DNA of 64,000 nt, from contig NZ_PNRF01000034.1 of assembly GCF_002879615.1 (NCBI RefSeq), positions 1-64,000 on the forward strand. The letters are read 5' to 3'. The position numbers and the translations under genes were made by a program. Positions 7,950-18,352 of this stretch are shown here, in pieces. This stretch comes from Billgrantia endophytica (GTDB taxonomy: Bacteria > Pseudomonadota > Gammaproteobacteria > Pseudomonadales > Halomonadaceae). The notes beneath the pieces are model-generated. The model ran no database searches. It was given only the letters and a program-made list of their open reading frames with translations, and had not been told where the DNA came from. How positions within the stretch are numbered: position 1 is the first letter of the stretch; each line of letters starts with the position of its first letter.

Positions 7950-9710
7950 CTATTTGATTGCGTCGTAATGGTTCATTGCGGCAACTATTCTGTTCAATAG
8001 AGGTTTAAATCCATTGAAATTTATTGAACCTTTTTGAGCCTGAATGACCTTTTTAGCAAATACTTCTTTTCCATATTCGGTGTCATTGTTCATATCGTTA
8101 CTTGGATTGAAAGACTTTCCTGAAACTTGGATTTTCCTGGTTGAGCTATCAAATAAATCTTCAATTGCTGTTTCTTTATTTGTTTTTGTAGTAGGGGTTA
8201 ACACAATGTATAAATTGTGTACCACGTGAATAAATTCAGCTTGTCTATAGTTCTTCCCAGCTTTTTTGCCATGATATCCTTTCGCTGAGTCTATCTTCCT
8301 TAGCTTGGACTCAATACTGCTAAAGCCAGAGTCATTATCCGCAATAATGATTGCAGGATTATTTGGTTTCGGGGCCTTGTAAAAATTGTAATGTTTATCA
8401 AATGAATTTATGAAAAAGCTCAGATATGAGGTTCCTCCATGTAACTGGAGCAGGAATCGTGTACGTTTTGTGTATTTAAGAAAGGTGAGTAATAATTTAT
8501 AAGGCTCTGTTTCTGTTTTTTCTTTTGCGAGTTGAGGATAACCGCTTGTCAACATATGAATCGCACACTTTAAATAGACATTATCGGTTTTTCCCTCACA
8601 TAAGATGGTTGGAAATTTATTACCATAGAAAAACCTGTAATATAAGAAACGACTAAAGGTTCGTTCTCTTCCGCTCAATTGCTTGCTGGTATCATATCCA
8701 TACTTTGCAAGTGCATAATCTGGGTTTAGAGGCGTTTTTTGACGGAGACGATTAAATCGATCTATTTGGTCTATAAAGTTAAGTCTACCTTCTAATATTT
8801 TTTCATTTCCATCTATAAACTCGCCATTTTCCTTGTCCTTAAATGATCCCGTGCTAAATAAGGCATGGCATTGCGACTTAACTGTTCTCCAGTATTCACT
8901 CTTAATGTTAGGCTTTTTGTTTACAACTAGTCCTGTAACATCTTGCCTTGAATCCCTATATTGGATTCGTGTTTTTTTCTCGTTTATTGTAAATCCAGCT
9001 CTTTTGATTTCTCTCCTTAACCGTTTTCCAGCAATGAATTTCCCGTCTTCATGGCGCATGATTTTTCTTGGAAATAGATTCTCTCTAGTCGAAATCGTGA
9101 TATCATCAGCATATCTTGTATATCTGCATGAATAGGTACGTGCTAAGTTTGCTAGTTGAATATCTAGAGAGTGAGTAATTAAATTGCTGATTGTTGGTGA
9201 GCAAGGGCTGCCTTGAGGAAGTTTATTGTTATGACATGCAATTTGTGCAATTACAGTAGCAATATGAGGATCAAGTTTAAAGTTATTGTTTGCGATGAAA
9301 AAACCCCTTACACGACCGAAGTTGAAGCAATCAAAAAAATTCTCTAAATCTATATTTAAAACGTTTTTTTGATTTAGATGCATCATTGAGTTCGTGATTA
9401 TAGAGTGCCTCCTAACAAAACCGTGAGATAAGGTGGAATTAAACTTACCATCATCTTGTTTTTTATTGTTGATTTCATCACGACAATCTTGTAAGAGTTC
9501 TGAGAGGGTTGACTGTATGCTTTTTAGCCGCTCAGATGGTGCAAATATTGTACGCTCTCCACCCGATCTCTTTTTCAAAGTAAAACTGGAATATTGGGTG
9601 TCAGGTTTTAAAACATATAGAGTATATGTTAATACTGAAGTCTTAATTCCTAGTAATGTAGCAAGTTCATGCTTCGTTTTTATTTTACGAAGTGCTTCTA
9701 GTTTACTCAT
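7950..9710 (-). CDS. Retron reverse transcriptase with C-terminal TOPRIM domain (Ec67-type)
   Basis: A 586-residue protein that would reverse-transcribe part of its own non-coding RNA into msDNA. The RT domain (about 30-300) has NVLNIDLENFFDCF (first Asp), LPQGSPCSPTISN, the catalytic RYADDITIS and the retron-specific VTGLVVNKKPNI. The C-terminal part (about 360-560) looks like TOPRIM: ILCEGKTDNVYLK (Glu) and IIIADNDSG (DxD). An RT fused to TOPRIM at this length is the Ec67 plan, an anti-phage retron type. A candidate msr-msd RNA lies upstream at 9741-9870. It occupies its own cassette between attC 7870-7924 and attC 9952-10044. The gene is AT-rich compared with the backbone. A group II intron RT is unlikely: no maturase domain. 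Confidence 0.92.
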   Translation of the reverse strand: MSKLEALRKIKTKHELATLLGIKTSVLTYTLYVLKPDTQYSSFTLKKRSGGERTIFAPSERLKSIQSTLSELLQDCRDEINNKKQDDGKFNSTLSHGFVRRHSIITNSMMHLNQKNVLNIDLENFFDCFNFGRVRGFFIANNNFKLDPHIATVIAQIACHNNKLPQGSPCSPTISNLITHSLDIQLANLARTYSCRYTRYADDITISTRENLFPRKIMRHEDGKFIAGKRLRREIKRAGFTINEKKTRIQYRDSRQDVTGLVVNKKPNIKSEYWRTVKSQCHALFSTGSFKDKENGEFIDGNEKILEGRLNFIDQIDRFNRLRQKTPLNPDYALAKYGYDTSKQLSGRERTFSRFLYYRFFYGNKFPTILCEGKTDNVYLKCAIHMLTSGYPQLAKEKTETEPYKLLLTFLKYTKRTRFLLQLHGGTSYLSFFINSFDKHYNFYKAPKPNNPAIIIADNDSGFSSIESKLRKIDSAKGYHGKKAGKNYRQAEFIHVVHNLYIVLTPTTKTNKETAIEDLFDSSTRKIQVSGKSFNPSNDMNNDTEYGKEVFAKKVIQAQKGSINFNGFKPLLNRIVAAMNHYDAIK

Positions 9711-9740
9711 TATATTTTCTTGAAACAGAAGTTAGAAGGG

Positions 9741-9870
9741 GTGGCTTATGGGTACTCTTTTGCAAACGTCAAGGAACATTTAAGATATGACATATTGTTC
9801 AAAGGGCAATCCATTCGGACAATTTTTTCACTGATCGCGATACGCGATCCAAAATCTACCCATAAGCCAC
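9741..9870 (-). ncRNA. Candidate retron msr-msd RNA
   Basis: A 130-base minus-strand segment directly upstream of the RT gene, bounded by a perfect 14-bp inverted repeat (GTGGCTTATGGGTA at 9741-9754 and its complement at 9857-9870) that fits the a1/a2 pair. Just inside a1 is AGATTT, then a perfect hairpin GATCGCG-TAT-CGCGATC (9833-9849), then CAGTG. As I recall the Ec67 msr, it has the same AGATTT-hairpin-CAGTG layout. The msd boundaries and branching G cannot be fixed by eye. Confidence 0.75.
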
Positions 9871-9876
9871 GTGTTG

Positions 9877-9905
9877 AATCTACCAATTGGGAAATAAAAT
9901 TGCAA
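9877..9905 (-). promoter_or_regulatory. Putative promoter of the retron
   Basis: On the minus strand TTGCAA (9900-9905) and TAGATT (9877-9882) are 17 bases apart, and the predicted start falls at the first base of the a1 repeat of the RNA. This would give the retron cassette its own promoter. Confidence 0.45.
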
Positions 9906-9951
9906 ATAGGATTTTTCCTTAAAATTGGAGGTGTACTCGATGCTGATGGCC

Positions 9952-10044
9952 GTATAACGCTCGGCTTTGGGGCGGACTTGTAGCCGCGAAGCGGCGGAAA
10001 GGCCGTCCCAGCCCCGAAGGGGCGACAACAGCCGATTGTTAGGG
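9952..10044 (-). other. attC site (93 bp)
   Basis: GTATAAC at 9952-9958 and GTTAGGG at 10038-10044, with arms GCTCGGCTTTGGGGCGG and CCAGCCCCGAAGGGGCG...CAGCCGA. It ends the YciI cassette and borders the retron cassette. Confidence 0.88.
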
Positions 10045-10102
10045 CTTACTGCGAGGCTTCTGCCCGAACCGGGAATGATGATACTCATAGATTTTCCTCC
10101 AC

Positions 10103-10393
10103 TCACTGTTGCAACAAAAACTCCAACTGAGGGGCTGCCTTGGAAGGCGTGATTTCGATGATCTCTGCGGTTACGACGCCTTCAACAACGAATGGGTCTT
10201 CTTCGACTATTGCCTGAATTTGCTCAAGTGTTGAATTGTGAGCAAGTATAGCTCCTCCCAACTTAGGCTGAATGGTGCCAGCCAGCAGGAACGTACCTTT
10301 GGCAAAGCCATCTTTTAGCCAAGCATTGTGACCATCCATGAATTGGCTGGCATTGGCTTTGTTCGTTGAAAACTTGAGTTGAATTACAAACAT
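10103..10393 (-). CDS. YciI-family protein (cassette-borne)
   Basis: A 96-residue YciI/ferredoxin-like-fold protein. The family signature is FVIQLKFSTNKANASQFMDGHNAWLK followed by G(T)FLLAGTIQP and the acidic DPFVVEGVVTAEIIEI region. The family fold is a small dimeric alpha-beta barrel; its members' roles are mostly unknown. Start at 10393 is chosen because GAAGGAGC lies eight bases upstream, while an in-frame upstream ATG would begin inside the attC. One-gene cassette between attC 9952-10044 and attC 10436-10507. Confidence 0.82.
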   Translation of the reverse strand: MFVIQLKFSTNKANASQFMDGHNAWLKDGFAKGTFLLAGTIQPKLGGAILAHNSTLEQIQAIVEEDPFVVEGVVTAEIIEITPSKAAPQLEFLLQQ

Positions 10394-10435
10394 ATCAATT
10401 GCTCCTTCTATCAATTCGCGGGGATTCCCCCATAG

Positions 10436-10507
10436 CCCTAACGCTGTGCTCACCGGAAAAATTGTAGCGCAGCGTAAATTTTTTCCGTGTGCAGCATTTG
10501 GTTAGCT
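10436..10507 (-). other. attC site (72 bp)
   Basis: CCCTAAC at 10436-10442 and GTTAGCT at 10501-10507; arms GCTGTGCTCACCGGAAAAA and TTTTTTCCGTGTGCAGC pair almost fully. Confidence 0.9.
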
Positions 10508-10519
10508 GCAAATCCGTGG

Positions 10520-12151
10520 TCATGTTAGCTTCTTCTTTTTTGCTGGTTTTCCTTTTTTCTTCACCTCTAGCAAAGGGTCAACCTTTATCGCAGTAACAGA
10601 GACCTTATAGTTTAACGTTTTCAGAGTCTTTAAAGCATTCTTAAGTGTGACTTTGGAAAAAAATGGCAACTCTTTCGGTACAGATTTATTGGTTGCAATT
10701 GCATAAACAATTCTGTAGCTACTGGGATCAGGCCTGCTATCAGTACATTTAAGCTTTGTGGAATCGGGTAGTTTTTCATTTAACCGTTTTCTGAAACCCG
10801 AGTCGCTGATAAATGCTTCTGATGCAACAAAACCCTGGGAGAACAAATGGCTTAATGTAGAGGAGCTTCTATAATACTTCACATGGATTAGCTCGGATGA
10901 GTCCCTGATCAGATCACAAAACTCAAGTTTGTCATAAGGGCCGCCAATTTTTACAAATTTCTTATCCATGAGCTCAATATTATCATGTTTACCGGTGACA
11001 AAATCATTGTAGTCTTCCTCCCGGTCATGCGAATAAACTGGAAATTCAAAATTGTATGGGTCGAATCCTTCCAGATACTTATCGATATACTCCACAAAGT
11101 TGCTGTTGACTATATACCACTGTCCGTTTCTAAGAATATATTGTTCTTTTCCAGCCGAAACCTCCGCATACAAACACCGATAAGCCGACCATTTTTTAAT
11201 TGAATTGTACTCGTTATCATTGATGTGGACCGTCTGAAGCTTTAGGTTTTCGGTTGTTAAAGAGATGCCTTTATTTTTAAAATACTGAACCAAGTCTTCA
11301 ATTTTTAATACAACGTGCCTTGGTGTTTTCTGGTAGAGATCGAAGGAATAGCCTATTTGATTTTCCCAATCAACGATTTCTGGCTCGCCAATCCACATTT
11401 TCTGGAATTCACTCTTAGACAAAACATCATCTAATTCTAAGTCGAGAACTTCTAAAAGCTCTTTATCTTTGACCCTTTGAATGTTCTCGACCCATTCAAA
11501 CTCCTTTGGCAAGTCTTCTTCGTATTTGTTTAAGGCTTCTAAAAGAACATCCTTCAACTCTTTTAGATTGATGTCTAGCACAAGAGTTAATGCGTCTCTT
11601 CCTGTTACGTGTGAACCAAACACGGGAACTCTTGATGCCCCCGTGACCGCATATAACATATCCATCTCAGAGTCGACATCAAGATCAAAGACACCCAGGT
11701 CAATTGAACTCTGCGTTCTTGAGTTTAACGGATTGTGATCATAGTTGGCTTTGTCGAGGCTTCTCAGCTTATCCGGATCAACAGAGTTAAGTGTAACCCT
11801 AAGACCGAAGTCTCTCTCGATAGCTTCGTTTTTTACAAGGTGAAAGCCTGTTCCGAAGGTCAATATAAACAACTTGTCTTTAAGATTTGCAACGAATGCT
11901 GCGCCTACTGCCCTTCTACTACCGAATAAATCATCTGGAAGTTCCTGATGTTCTGTAAACAGCCTTGTCCAAGGAGGCGGGGGCTTCGGAGGTTCTTTTT
12001 TAACGTAGAGTGTTGTTTCCAACCCTTGAACCTCCATTTCGATGGGCGGCTTGGAGTTTTCAAGGTTAATCACCTTGGATGCATCGCTTCCCACTCCTGG
12101 TTTTGCAAGATATATAGACAACTTCTCTTTTCTTGTTTTGGTCTTTCTCAT
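10520..12151 (-). CDS. TIGR04141/DUF6119-like sporadically distributed protein
   Basis: About 543 residues. The opening KEKLSIYLAKPG, then FLANLKDKLFILTFGTGF-like and LTLVLDINLKELKDVL segments, plus the overall length match the TIGR04141 family (DUF6119), which is patchily distributed on mobile DNA and often near restriction or defence genes. The biochemical role is not known. The C-terminal tail is very basic (KKKGKPAKKKKLT). ATG at 12151 is preferred over the TTG two codons upstream; AAGGGA precedes it. It is AT-rich and fills one cassette between attC 10436-10507 and attC 12183-12254. No membrane segment or signal peptide. Confidence 0.75.
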   Translation of the reverse strand: MRKTKTRKEKLSIYLAKPGVGSDASKVINLENSKPPIEMEVQGLETTLYVKKEPPKPPPPWTRLFTEHQELPDDLFGSRRAVGAAFVANLKDKLFILTFGTGFHLVKNEAIERDFGLRVTLNSVDPDKLRSLDKANYDHNPLNSRTQSSIDLGVFDLDVDSEMDMLYAVTGASRVPVFGSHVTGRDALTLVLDINLKELKDVLLEALNKYEEDLPKEFEWVENIQRVKDKELLEVLDLELDDVLSKSEFQKMWIGEPEIVDWENQIGYSFDLYQKTPRHVVLKIEDLVQYFKNKGISLTTENLKLQTVHINDNEYNSIKKWSAYRCLYAEVSAGKEQYILRNGQWYIVNSNFVEYIDKYLEGFDPYNFEFPVYSHDREEDYNDFVTGKHDNIELMDKKFVKIGGPYDKLEFCDLIRDSSELIHVKYYRSSSTLSHLFSQGFVASEAFISDSGFRKRLNEKLPDSTKLKCTDSRPDPSSYRIVYAIATNKSVPKELPFFSKVTLKNALKTLKTLNYKVSVTAIKVDPLLEVKKKGKPAKKKKLT

Positions 12152-12182
12152 AAGCAATCCCTTACTTCCAAATCGCTCTGGC

Positions 12183-12254
12183 AGCTAACGCTGAAGCTCA
12201 GCCGCCGTCGACCCGCGTAGCGGGGTGGCGGTCGGCTGGAGCGCCTTGTTGGGC
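12183..12254 (-). other. attC site (72 bp)
   Basis: AGCTAAC at 12183-12189 and GTTGGGC at 12248-12254. Arms GCTGAAGCTCAGCCGCCG and CGGTCGGCTGGAGCGCC pair around a GC-rich central loop. Confidence 0.9.
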
Positions 12255-12264
12255 AACATAGTCA

Positions 12265-13257
12265 TCAAACTATCAGCCGTTTGTAGGACAGGGGGATTGG
12301 AAGCCCCTTATTCAAAGCTTTCAAATACGCGTGACCTGATTCACCAAGCTCCGGCTCACCAACTATGACAATCTCCGTTGGCAGCTTCGCGCCGGGCCAT
12401 AGCGAATACTCCATAAGCTGGCCGACTGCTTCCCTGATGATGCCCTGAACGGAGCACCCCACCTTAATCTCGTAGAAAGTATAACCATGCTCGTCGCGCG
12501 AAACGACATCGATCCGCCCCCCTGTGCCACTGGGAATTTCGGTGCCAACGTTGCTTGAACCAAATTCTTCGCAAAGCTCTCGATACAACGTTTCCTGCAT
12601 GTCGTTGTGTCTGAGATCAATAGAAAGTGCCCGCTCAGTCGAGTTTCCGATAGCGCGAGACTTTTTTGAAGCATTGCCAGGACGGAACGCGAATTTGCTC
12701 GTTGTTTGGGCTGGCACACCACCACCTTCCACGAAGCGATAGAGTGGGAGCAACCTATCAAATGCTGAAAGAACCTCACTGGCGCTGACTGTCCCCGACG
12801 ACGAATATGCACCGAGGAAGACAAACGTCCCACCGTCTACTAGATCGGCCGATATGGGTGTGGGCATACGATTTGCCGACCGAACTCCATTTTGGAAGTG
12901 CCACATCTCAAAGCCGGACAGGAGGTCAAGATTAGTGCGTATGTATTCGTTGAACAAGGCTACCTTCGGCACCAAGACGTCGATCGTTGGGAGCGAGCGG
13001 CTTGTCTCAAAGGAGAAAGCTACTCCATAGCGAGTAATAGCAACGCCTCCAACCTGTTCCGAACCAATGTTGAATTGAAGCTCAGACCGACCGCCATGGT
13101 GGAAGGCCCAATCATCGAATGTAGTCTGGGAGCTGAAGATTGCTGAGCCAGGAATTCGTTTCAAGCCTTTCAGTGTTGTCCGCAACTCCTGCAACCCGCC
13201 CACCGAATACGCGCTGGATTCTGAATTGACGGCCCGTGCAAGAGTCTTTATGTCCAT
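12265..13257 (-). CDS. Hypothetical protein with C-terminal PD-(D/E)XK nuclease-like motif
   Basis: A 330-residue cassette protein. The first 200 residues are not recognised. Near residues 235-290 there is GGRIDVVSRDEHGYTFYEIKVG (quoted in parts: RIDVV, then FYEIKVG) followed by REAVGQLMEYS. This is the D...ExK...Q arrangement of PD-(D/E)XK nucleases such as DUF91/NucS-like enzymes. It therefore probably binds or cuts nucleic acid; that is inference. Start at 13257 (MDIKTLAR) is chosen because the longer in-frame ATG at 13293 lies inside attC 13282-13386. One-gene cassette. Confidence 0.7.
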   Translation of the reverse strand: MDIKTLARAVNSESSAYSVGGLQELRTTLKGLKRIPGSAIFSSQTTFDDWAFHHGGRSELQFNIGSEQVGGVAITRYGVAFSFETSRSLPTIDVLVPKVALFNEYIRTNLDLLSGFEMWHFQNGVRSANRMPTPISADLVDGGTFVFLGAYSSSGTVSASEVLSAFDRLLPLYRFVEGGGVPAQTTSKFAFRPGNASKKSRAIGNSTERALSIDLRHNDMQETLYRELCEEFGSSNVGTEIPSGTGGRIDVVSRDEHGYTFYEIKVGCSVQGIIREAVGQLMEYSLWPGAKLPTEIVIVGEPELGESGHAYLKALNKGLPIPLSYKRLIV

Positions 13258-13281
13258 TGTGCGCAAATCGCCCCCGGTATT

Positions 13282-13386
13282 GCCCAACGCCAAGCTCAGC
13301 GGCGTGCCGAAAAGGCGCGCATTCTGCTCTTCATCTTGCAGAATGCGTGACTTTTCGGTACGTCCGTCTGCAGCGGATTGTTGGGC
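13282..13386 (-). other. attC site (105 bp)
   Basis: GCCCAAC at 13282-13288 and GTTGGGC at 13380-13386. Arms CGTGCCGAAAAGGCGCGCATTCTGC and GCAGAATGCGTGACTTTTCGGTACG pair with small bulges, making a long hairpin. Confidence 0.88.
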
Positions 13387-13402
13387 GGCAACACCGACCC
13401 GT

Positions 13403-15019
13403 TTACCTTCCGGGAAGAGGAAGATGCGTACCGCAATGGCCGATGATTACGCGTTTGGACTTTTGATCCACCTCGAAATGCACCCTAATCGTCGACTTAG
13501 GGTCGTCAGCTACTCCCACTTTCAGGTGCTTTAGCATCTCGACTTCGCGCCCATCGACGTCAAACACCCGATATGCTAGATATTGTTTATTGTTGACCAC
13601 GGTGTCTGATTCCCGTGCGGCAAATTCGTTGTTCGTGAAAGTAGAACGCGCCGCCGCATCTCCACCTTGCATGTAAGCGGGCAAATATTCCGTAACGAGT
13701 CTGCTCAGCATATCGAGCAGCCTCCGGTTCTGAGAAAACGAACTAACTTGCCTAGCGCTCTCTATGGCCGACGGAAGAACTACTAGTCGTCTCGGGTAAA
13801 CTTTCGCCAGCAGGTTTAGGCATTCTTCTGGTGTTGGTCCCTTTGTGTCCGCAGCAACGCCAATTAGGAGATTGACTATTTCCTCATCCTCGCCAAAATC
13901 TGCGGGAACGTCGCTTCTCTGGCTGTTCAGATAGGCGTTTTGCTTTATTTGCTTTTCAAGATCTTGGACCTGCTCTTCATTCTCTAAAAGGCTGAACTCT
14001 AGGCTTTCTTTCTCCTGCTGCGCCTGTTCCAATTCACCACTTAACTGAGAAAGCTCTTCGTAAACCATCGCCAGCTCATCGCGTAGCGCATCATCAGGCT
14101 TTTCAGCCAAACCAGCGATGCGCTTCTCTAGTCGAAGTTTCGCCGATAAGTTTCTTACGCCCTCTGGCCGAATTCTGTTCCTTTGCCTCGGAATATTGGT
14201 GTTATGACTGACTCGCCCTAGTACGAGACTGTCCTTCTTATGCTCCGTATCCAGCTCTACCGGGATGTCCCTGGGTAGGATTCGGTGCGTGAAAACCTTC
14301 CCATCTCGATGTGGCACCCGAATAATATTGATGGCTCCAGCCCAAGCGGAATATTCGCGACCTAGAGTCTCAGCCATGTCGTAGCTATTGAAGCCGCTCG
14401 TCGCGCCAACGACCTGGGCCAAGCCAAACAACATGTCTTGAAGCCGCTGTGGATCGACAACGTACTTCCCCTCGTTATCAGGACTGACAAGCACCAATGG
14501 ATAATTTCGATTCGCCGCGTTGATGTCTGCCAGAAGTCCGCGATATGAGTCGGTATCGTCTCCAACCCACTTTAAATGGGAGCCGATGCAGCCGGGCGCA
14601 AATTGGACATCAGACTCATTCTGCACATTGGAAAAAATGAACTTAACGACACGTGGGCGGCTGGCCTGCACGGGTTCGGAAACTAAAATGCTTTGTTCTT
14701 CGGTGTAGACAACGCATGAAAAATGTGCTGATCCGCCATCTTCATCTTTCAGCCCCAGTTCCGTAACCCATTGCCGGCCAGTAACTTCTGGGTCGGAGTG
14801 CTTGAGCACCCATGAATACAGCCTAAAGTTGTCTGCGTTGGCTCTATCGATCCGCAGCCAAGCTCTTGGCTTGCCACCAGTGCGCTCTCCCGGCGTAGTT
14901 ACGTCGCGGATTACCAGTCGCTCATCCAGTTTTTCGGCCAGCCACCCGGATATGCCCCTCAGTACTTGGAGCGCCGGGTTGTTTCCAACAATCTCGATTT
15001 CGTTCGCATAGACAAGCAT
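13403..15019 (-). CDS. Large hypothetical cassette protein with coiled coil
   Basis: 538 residues, not recognised. Three parts can be seen. First is an N-terminal alpha/beta region of about 260 residues. Next is a heptad-rich coiled coil at about 290-370 (LAMVYEELSQLSGELEQAQQ continuing to VQDLEKQIKQ). Last is a C-terminal domain ending in KRVIIGHCGTHLPLPGR, a short beta-hairpin-like end. No membrane or signal segments. It is the last recognisable cassette on the right side of the array; no attC or attI is seen beyond its start. Its size, coiled coil and company (retron, TIGR04141) make a defence role possible but unproven. Confidence 0.7.
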   Translation of the reverse strand: MLVYANEIEIVGNNPALQVLRGISGWLAEKLDERLVIRDVTTPGERTGGKPRAWLRIDRANADNFRLYSWVLKHSDPEVTGRQWVTELGLKDEDGGSAHFSCVVYTEEQSILVSEPVQASRPRVVKFIFSNVQNESDVQFAPGCIGSHLKWVGDDTDSYRGLLADINAANRNYPLVLVSPDNEGKYVVDPQRLQDMLFGLAQVVGATSGFNSYDMAETLGREYSAWAGAINIIRVPHRDGKVFTHRILPRDIPVELDTEHKKDSLVLGRVSHNTNIPRQRNRIRPEGVRNLSAKLRLEKRIAGLAEKPDDALRDELAMVYEELSQLSGELEQAQQEKESLEFSLLENEEQVQDLEKQIKQNAYLNSQRSDVPADFGEDEEIVNLLIGVAADTKGPTPEECLNLLAKVYPRRLVVLPSAIESARQVSSFSQNRRLLDMLSRLVTEYLPAYMQGGDAAARSTFTNNEFAARESDTVVNNKQYLAYRVFDVDGREVEMLKHLKVGVADDPKSTIRVHFEVDQKSKRVIIGHCGTHLPLPGR

Positions 15020-15340
15020 CTACGATCTCCCCAGCTCCCCACGTGAATCTGTCATTCTTCTACCAGATCGCTCCAACTCTGGCACAGGTTGTCCTTGTCG
15101 CCCAACAGTGATTGGACTGCGCGTCCTGATATTGAATGAACATCCTGCGCGTTCAACAATACTATCTGACGCGCTTCCTTTCTTCCAACTCGTTGATTTC
15201 TCTCGCACCTAAGTATAGCTCGGCCACCTATGCAGAATTCGCACGCATGCGCGCTTTGCCGGTACCAATATACTGTATGCGTATTAACTAATATAGCGGG
15301 ATGCAGAAAAGGTCATGACGCGCCACAGCCCTGGTTACTG
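15020..15340. other. Array edge, no gene seen
   Basis: About 320 bases between the last cassette gene and the DUF1294 remnant. I see no convincing attC, attI or integrase gene here. A 62-codon minus-strand frame ending next to 15019 has no recognisable features. The segment probably holds the promoter of the 538-residue gene and the junction between the cassette array and the chromosome backbone. Confidence 0.4.
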
Positions 15341-15586
15341 TTAACCGAACCCCAAACCAGCCCAAACGCTCGCTGCCTCTCCTGTATAAACAAGCCACCC
15401 AACCACCCCACAATTCACCACAACCCCACACCAATACATGACCTGAAACGGCTGCTTCCTGGTTTTGTGCCGAAACAACCGCTGTGCTACCAGCGCGCCG
15501 GGCCAGCCACCGATCAAACCTGCGAAGAGCAGCGTGGCTTCTGGTGTGCGTCTGCTGCGCCTTCGGTCTGCTCTGTCTGTCTCGAG
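15341..15586 (-). pseudogene. DUF1294 protein remnant
   Basis: An open minus-strand stretch of 81 codons without a start codon. It encodes RRTPEATLLFAGLIGGWPGA followed by LVAQRLFRHKTRKQPFQ and a second membrane segment, the C-terminal core of DUF1294 membrane proteins (often fused to a cold-shock domain). A TGA at 15587-15589 and a frame change cut it from any N-terminal part. It is probably a decayed backbone gene at the edge of the integron array. Confidence 0.7.
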
Positions 15587-15788
15587 TCAGGTGGTGGGCC
15601 TTACTGAAGAAGGTAAACAGGACTGATTTTGTCAGGTGGGGAGTTGGGGGTCAGGGCACGCTACCGCCCTGCTGGCAGAAGGGATGATCATTTCCATCAT
15701 CCCTAATGCGGCATCCCTGTGTACGGCTTGGTTGCAAGGCTTTGTTTGAAAAATCGGCGAGCGCAGCCAGTTTTCGGGCAGAGCCTAA

Positions 15789-15841
15789 GCCGTCTTCTGC
15801 GGCTTTTTACTTACCGTAACCAAGCATTACGTTGAGGGCAA
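15789..15841 (+). repeat. 53-bp repeat, copy A
   Basis: CTTACCGTAACCAAGCATT and the following CGTTGAGGGCAA match 21232-21284 closely over 53 bp without gaps. Both copies lie at junctions between unrelated segments, so this may be the end of a lost mobile element or a genomic repeat. Confidence 0.55.
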
Positions 15842-15867
15842 TGCCAACGAAAGCATGAGATGAACAG

Positions 15868-15904
15868 AAAAAACCCCGAAGGCGGGAATCCCACCTTCGG
15901 GGTT
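15868..15904 (-). terminator. Rho-independent terminator of katG
   Basis: Read on the minus strand: AACCCCGAAGG, an 11-base loop, CCTTCGGGGTT, then a T run. A perfect 11-bp stem about 45 bases past the katG stop codon. Confidence 0.9.
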
Positions 15905-15946
15905 CGTGTCACAAGCTGGCCCGCATTACCGCCGCGGGCCTGTCGT

Positions 15947-18145
<2,199 letters not shown>

Positions 18146-18352
18146 GGTATTCTCCTCGGCTAAAAGTGGCCTACAGGGCATTGTTATAAACACCTTCCGG
18201 CCCTATGCCGAAGGCATTGAGAATTCCTATAAGCCGTCAAACTACAGTGAAGGATTCAGGACCGATGCCGTCAAGCTGAAGGGAGGCTTTCGCCTCGATA
18301 GGAACAAGCTATGGGAGCAGCCCAGGCGATCGAACGGCTGACAGCTCTGCCC
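18146..18352. other. katG upstream region, no gene seen
   Basis: About 200 bases that must contain the katG promoter and the 3' end of the tetR transcript. A short plus-strand open stretch (18186-18300) has no start or recognisable family. Confidence 0.4.

Noticed and set aside
7950-9710. Group II intron or DGR reverse transcriptase
   Set aside because: No maturase or endonuclease domain, no template/variable repeats; TOPRIM fusion and VTG motif point to a retron.
15099-15195. GCCCAAC and GTTGATT boxes as a possible further attC or attI
   Set aside because: The sequence between them has direct rather than inverted repeats, so no hairpin can form.
15020-15208. 62-codon minus-strand frame ending next to the start of the 538-residue gene
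   Set aside because: No family, no Shine-Dalgarno sequence; could be a leader but nothing supports it.
15230-15607. 125-codon plus-strand frame
   Set aside because: Lies opposite the DUF1294 remnant, whose conserved motif is clear on the minus strand.
18186-18300. Short plus-strand frame with weak resemblance to a TnpB middle section
   Set aside because: Too short and the motifs are not convincing.
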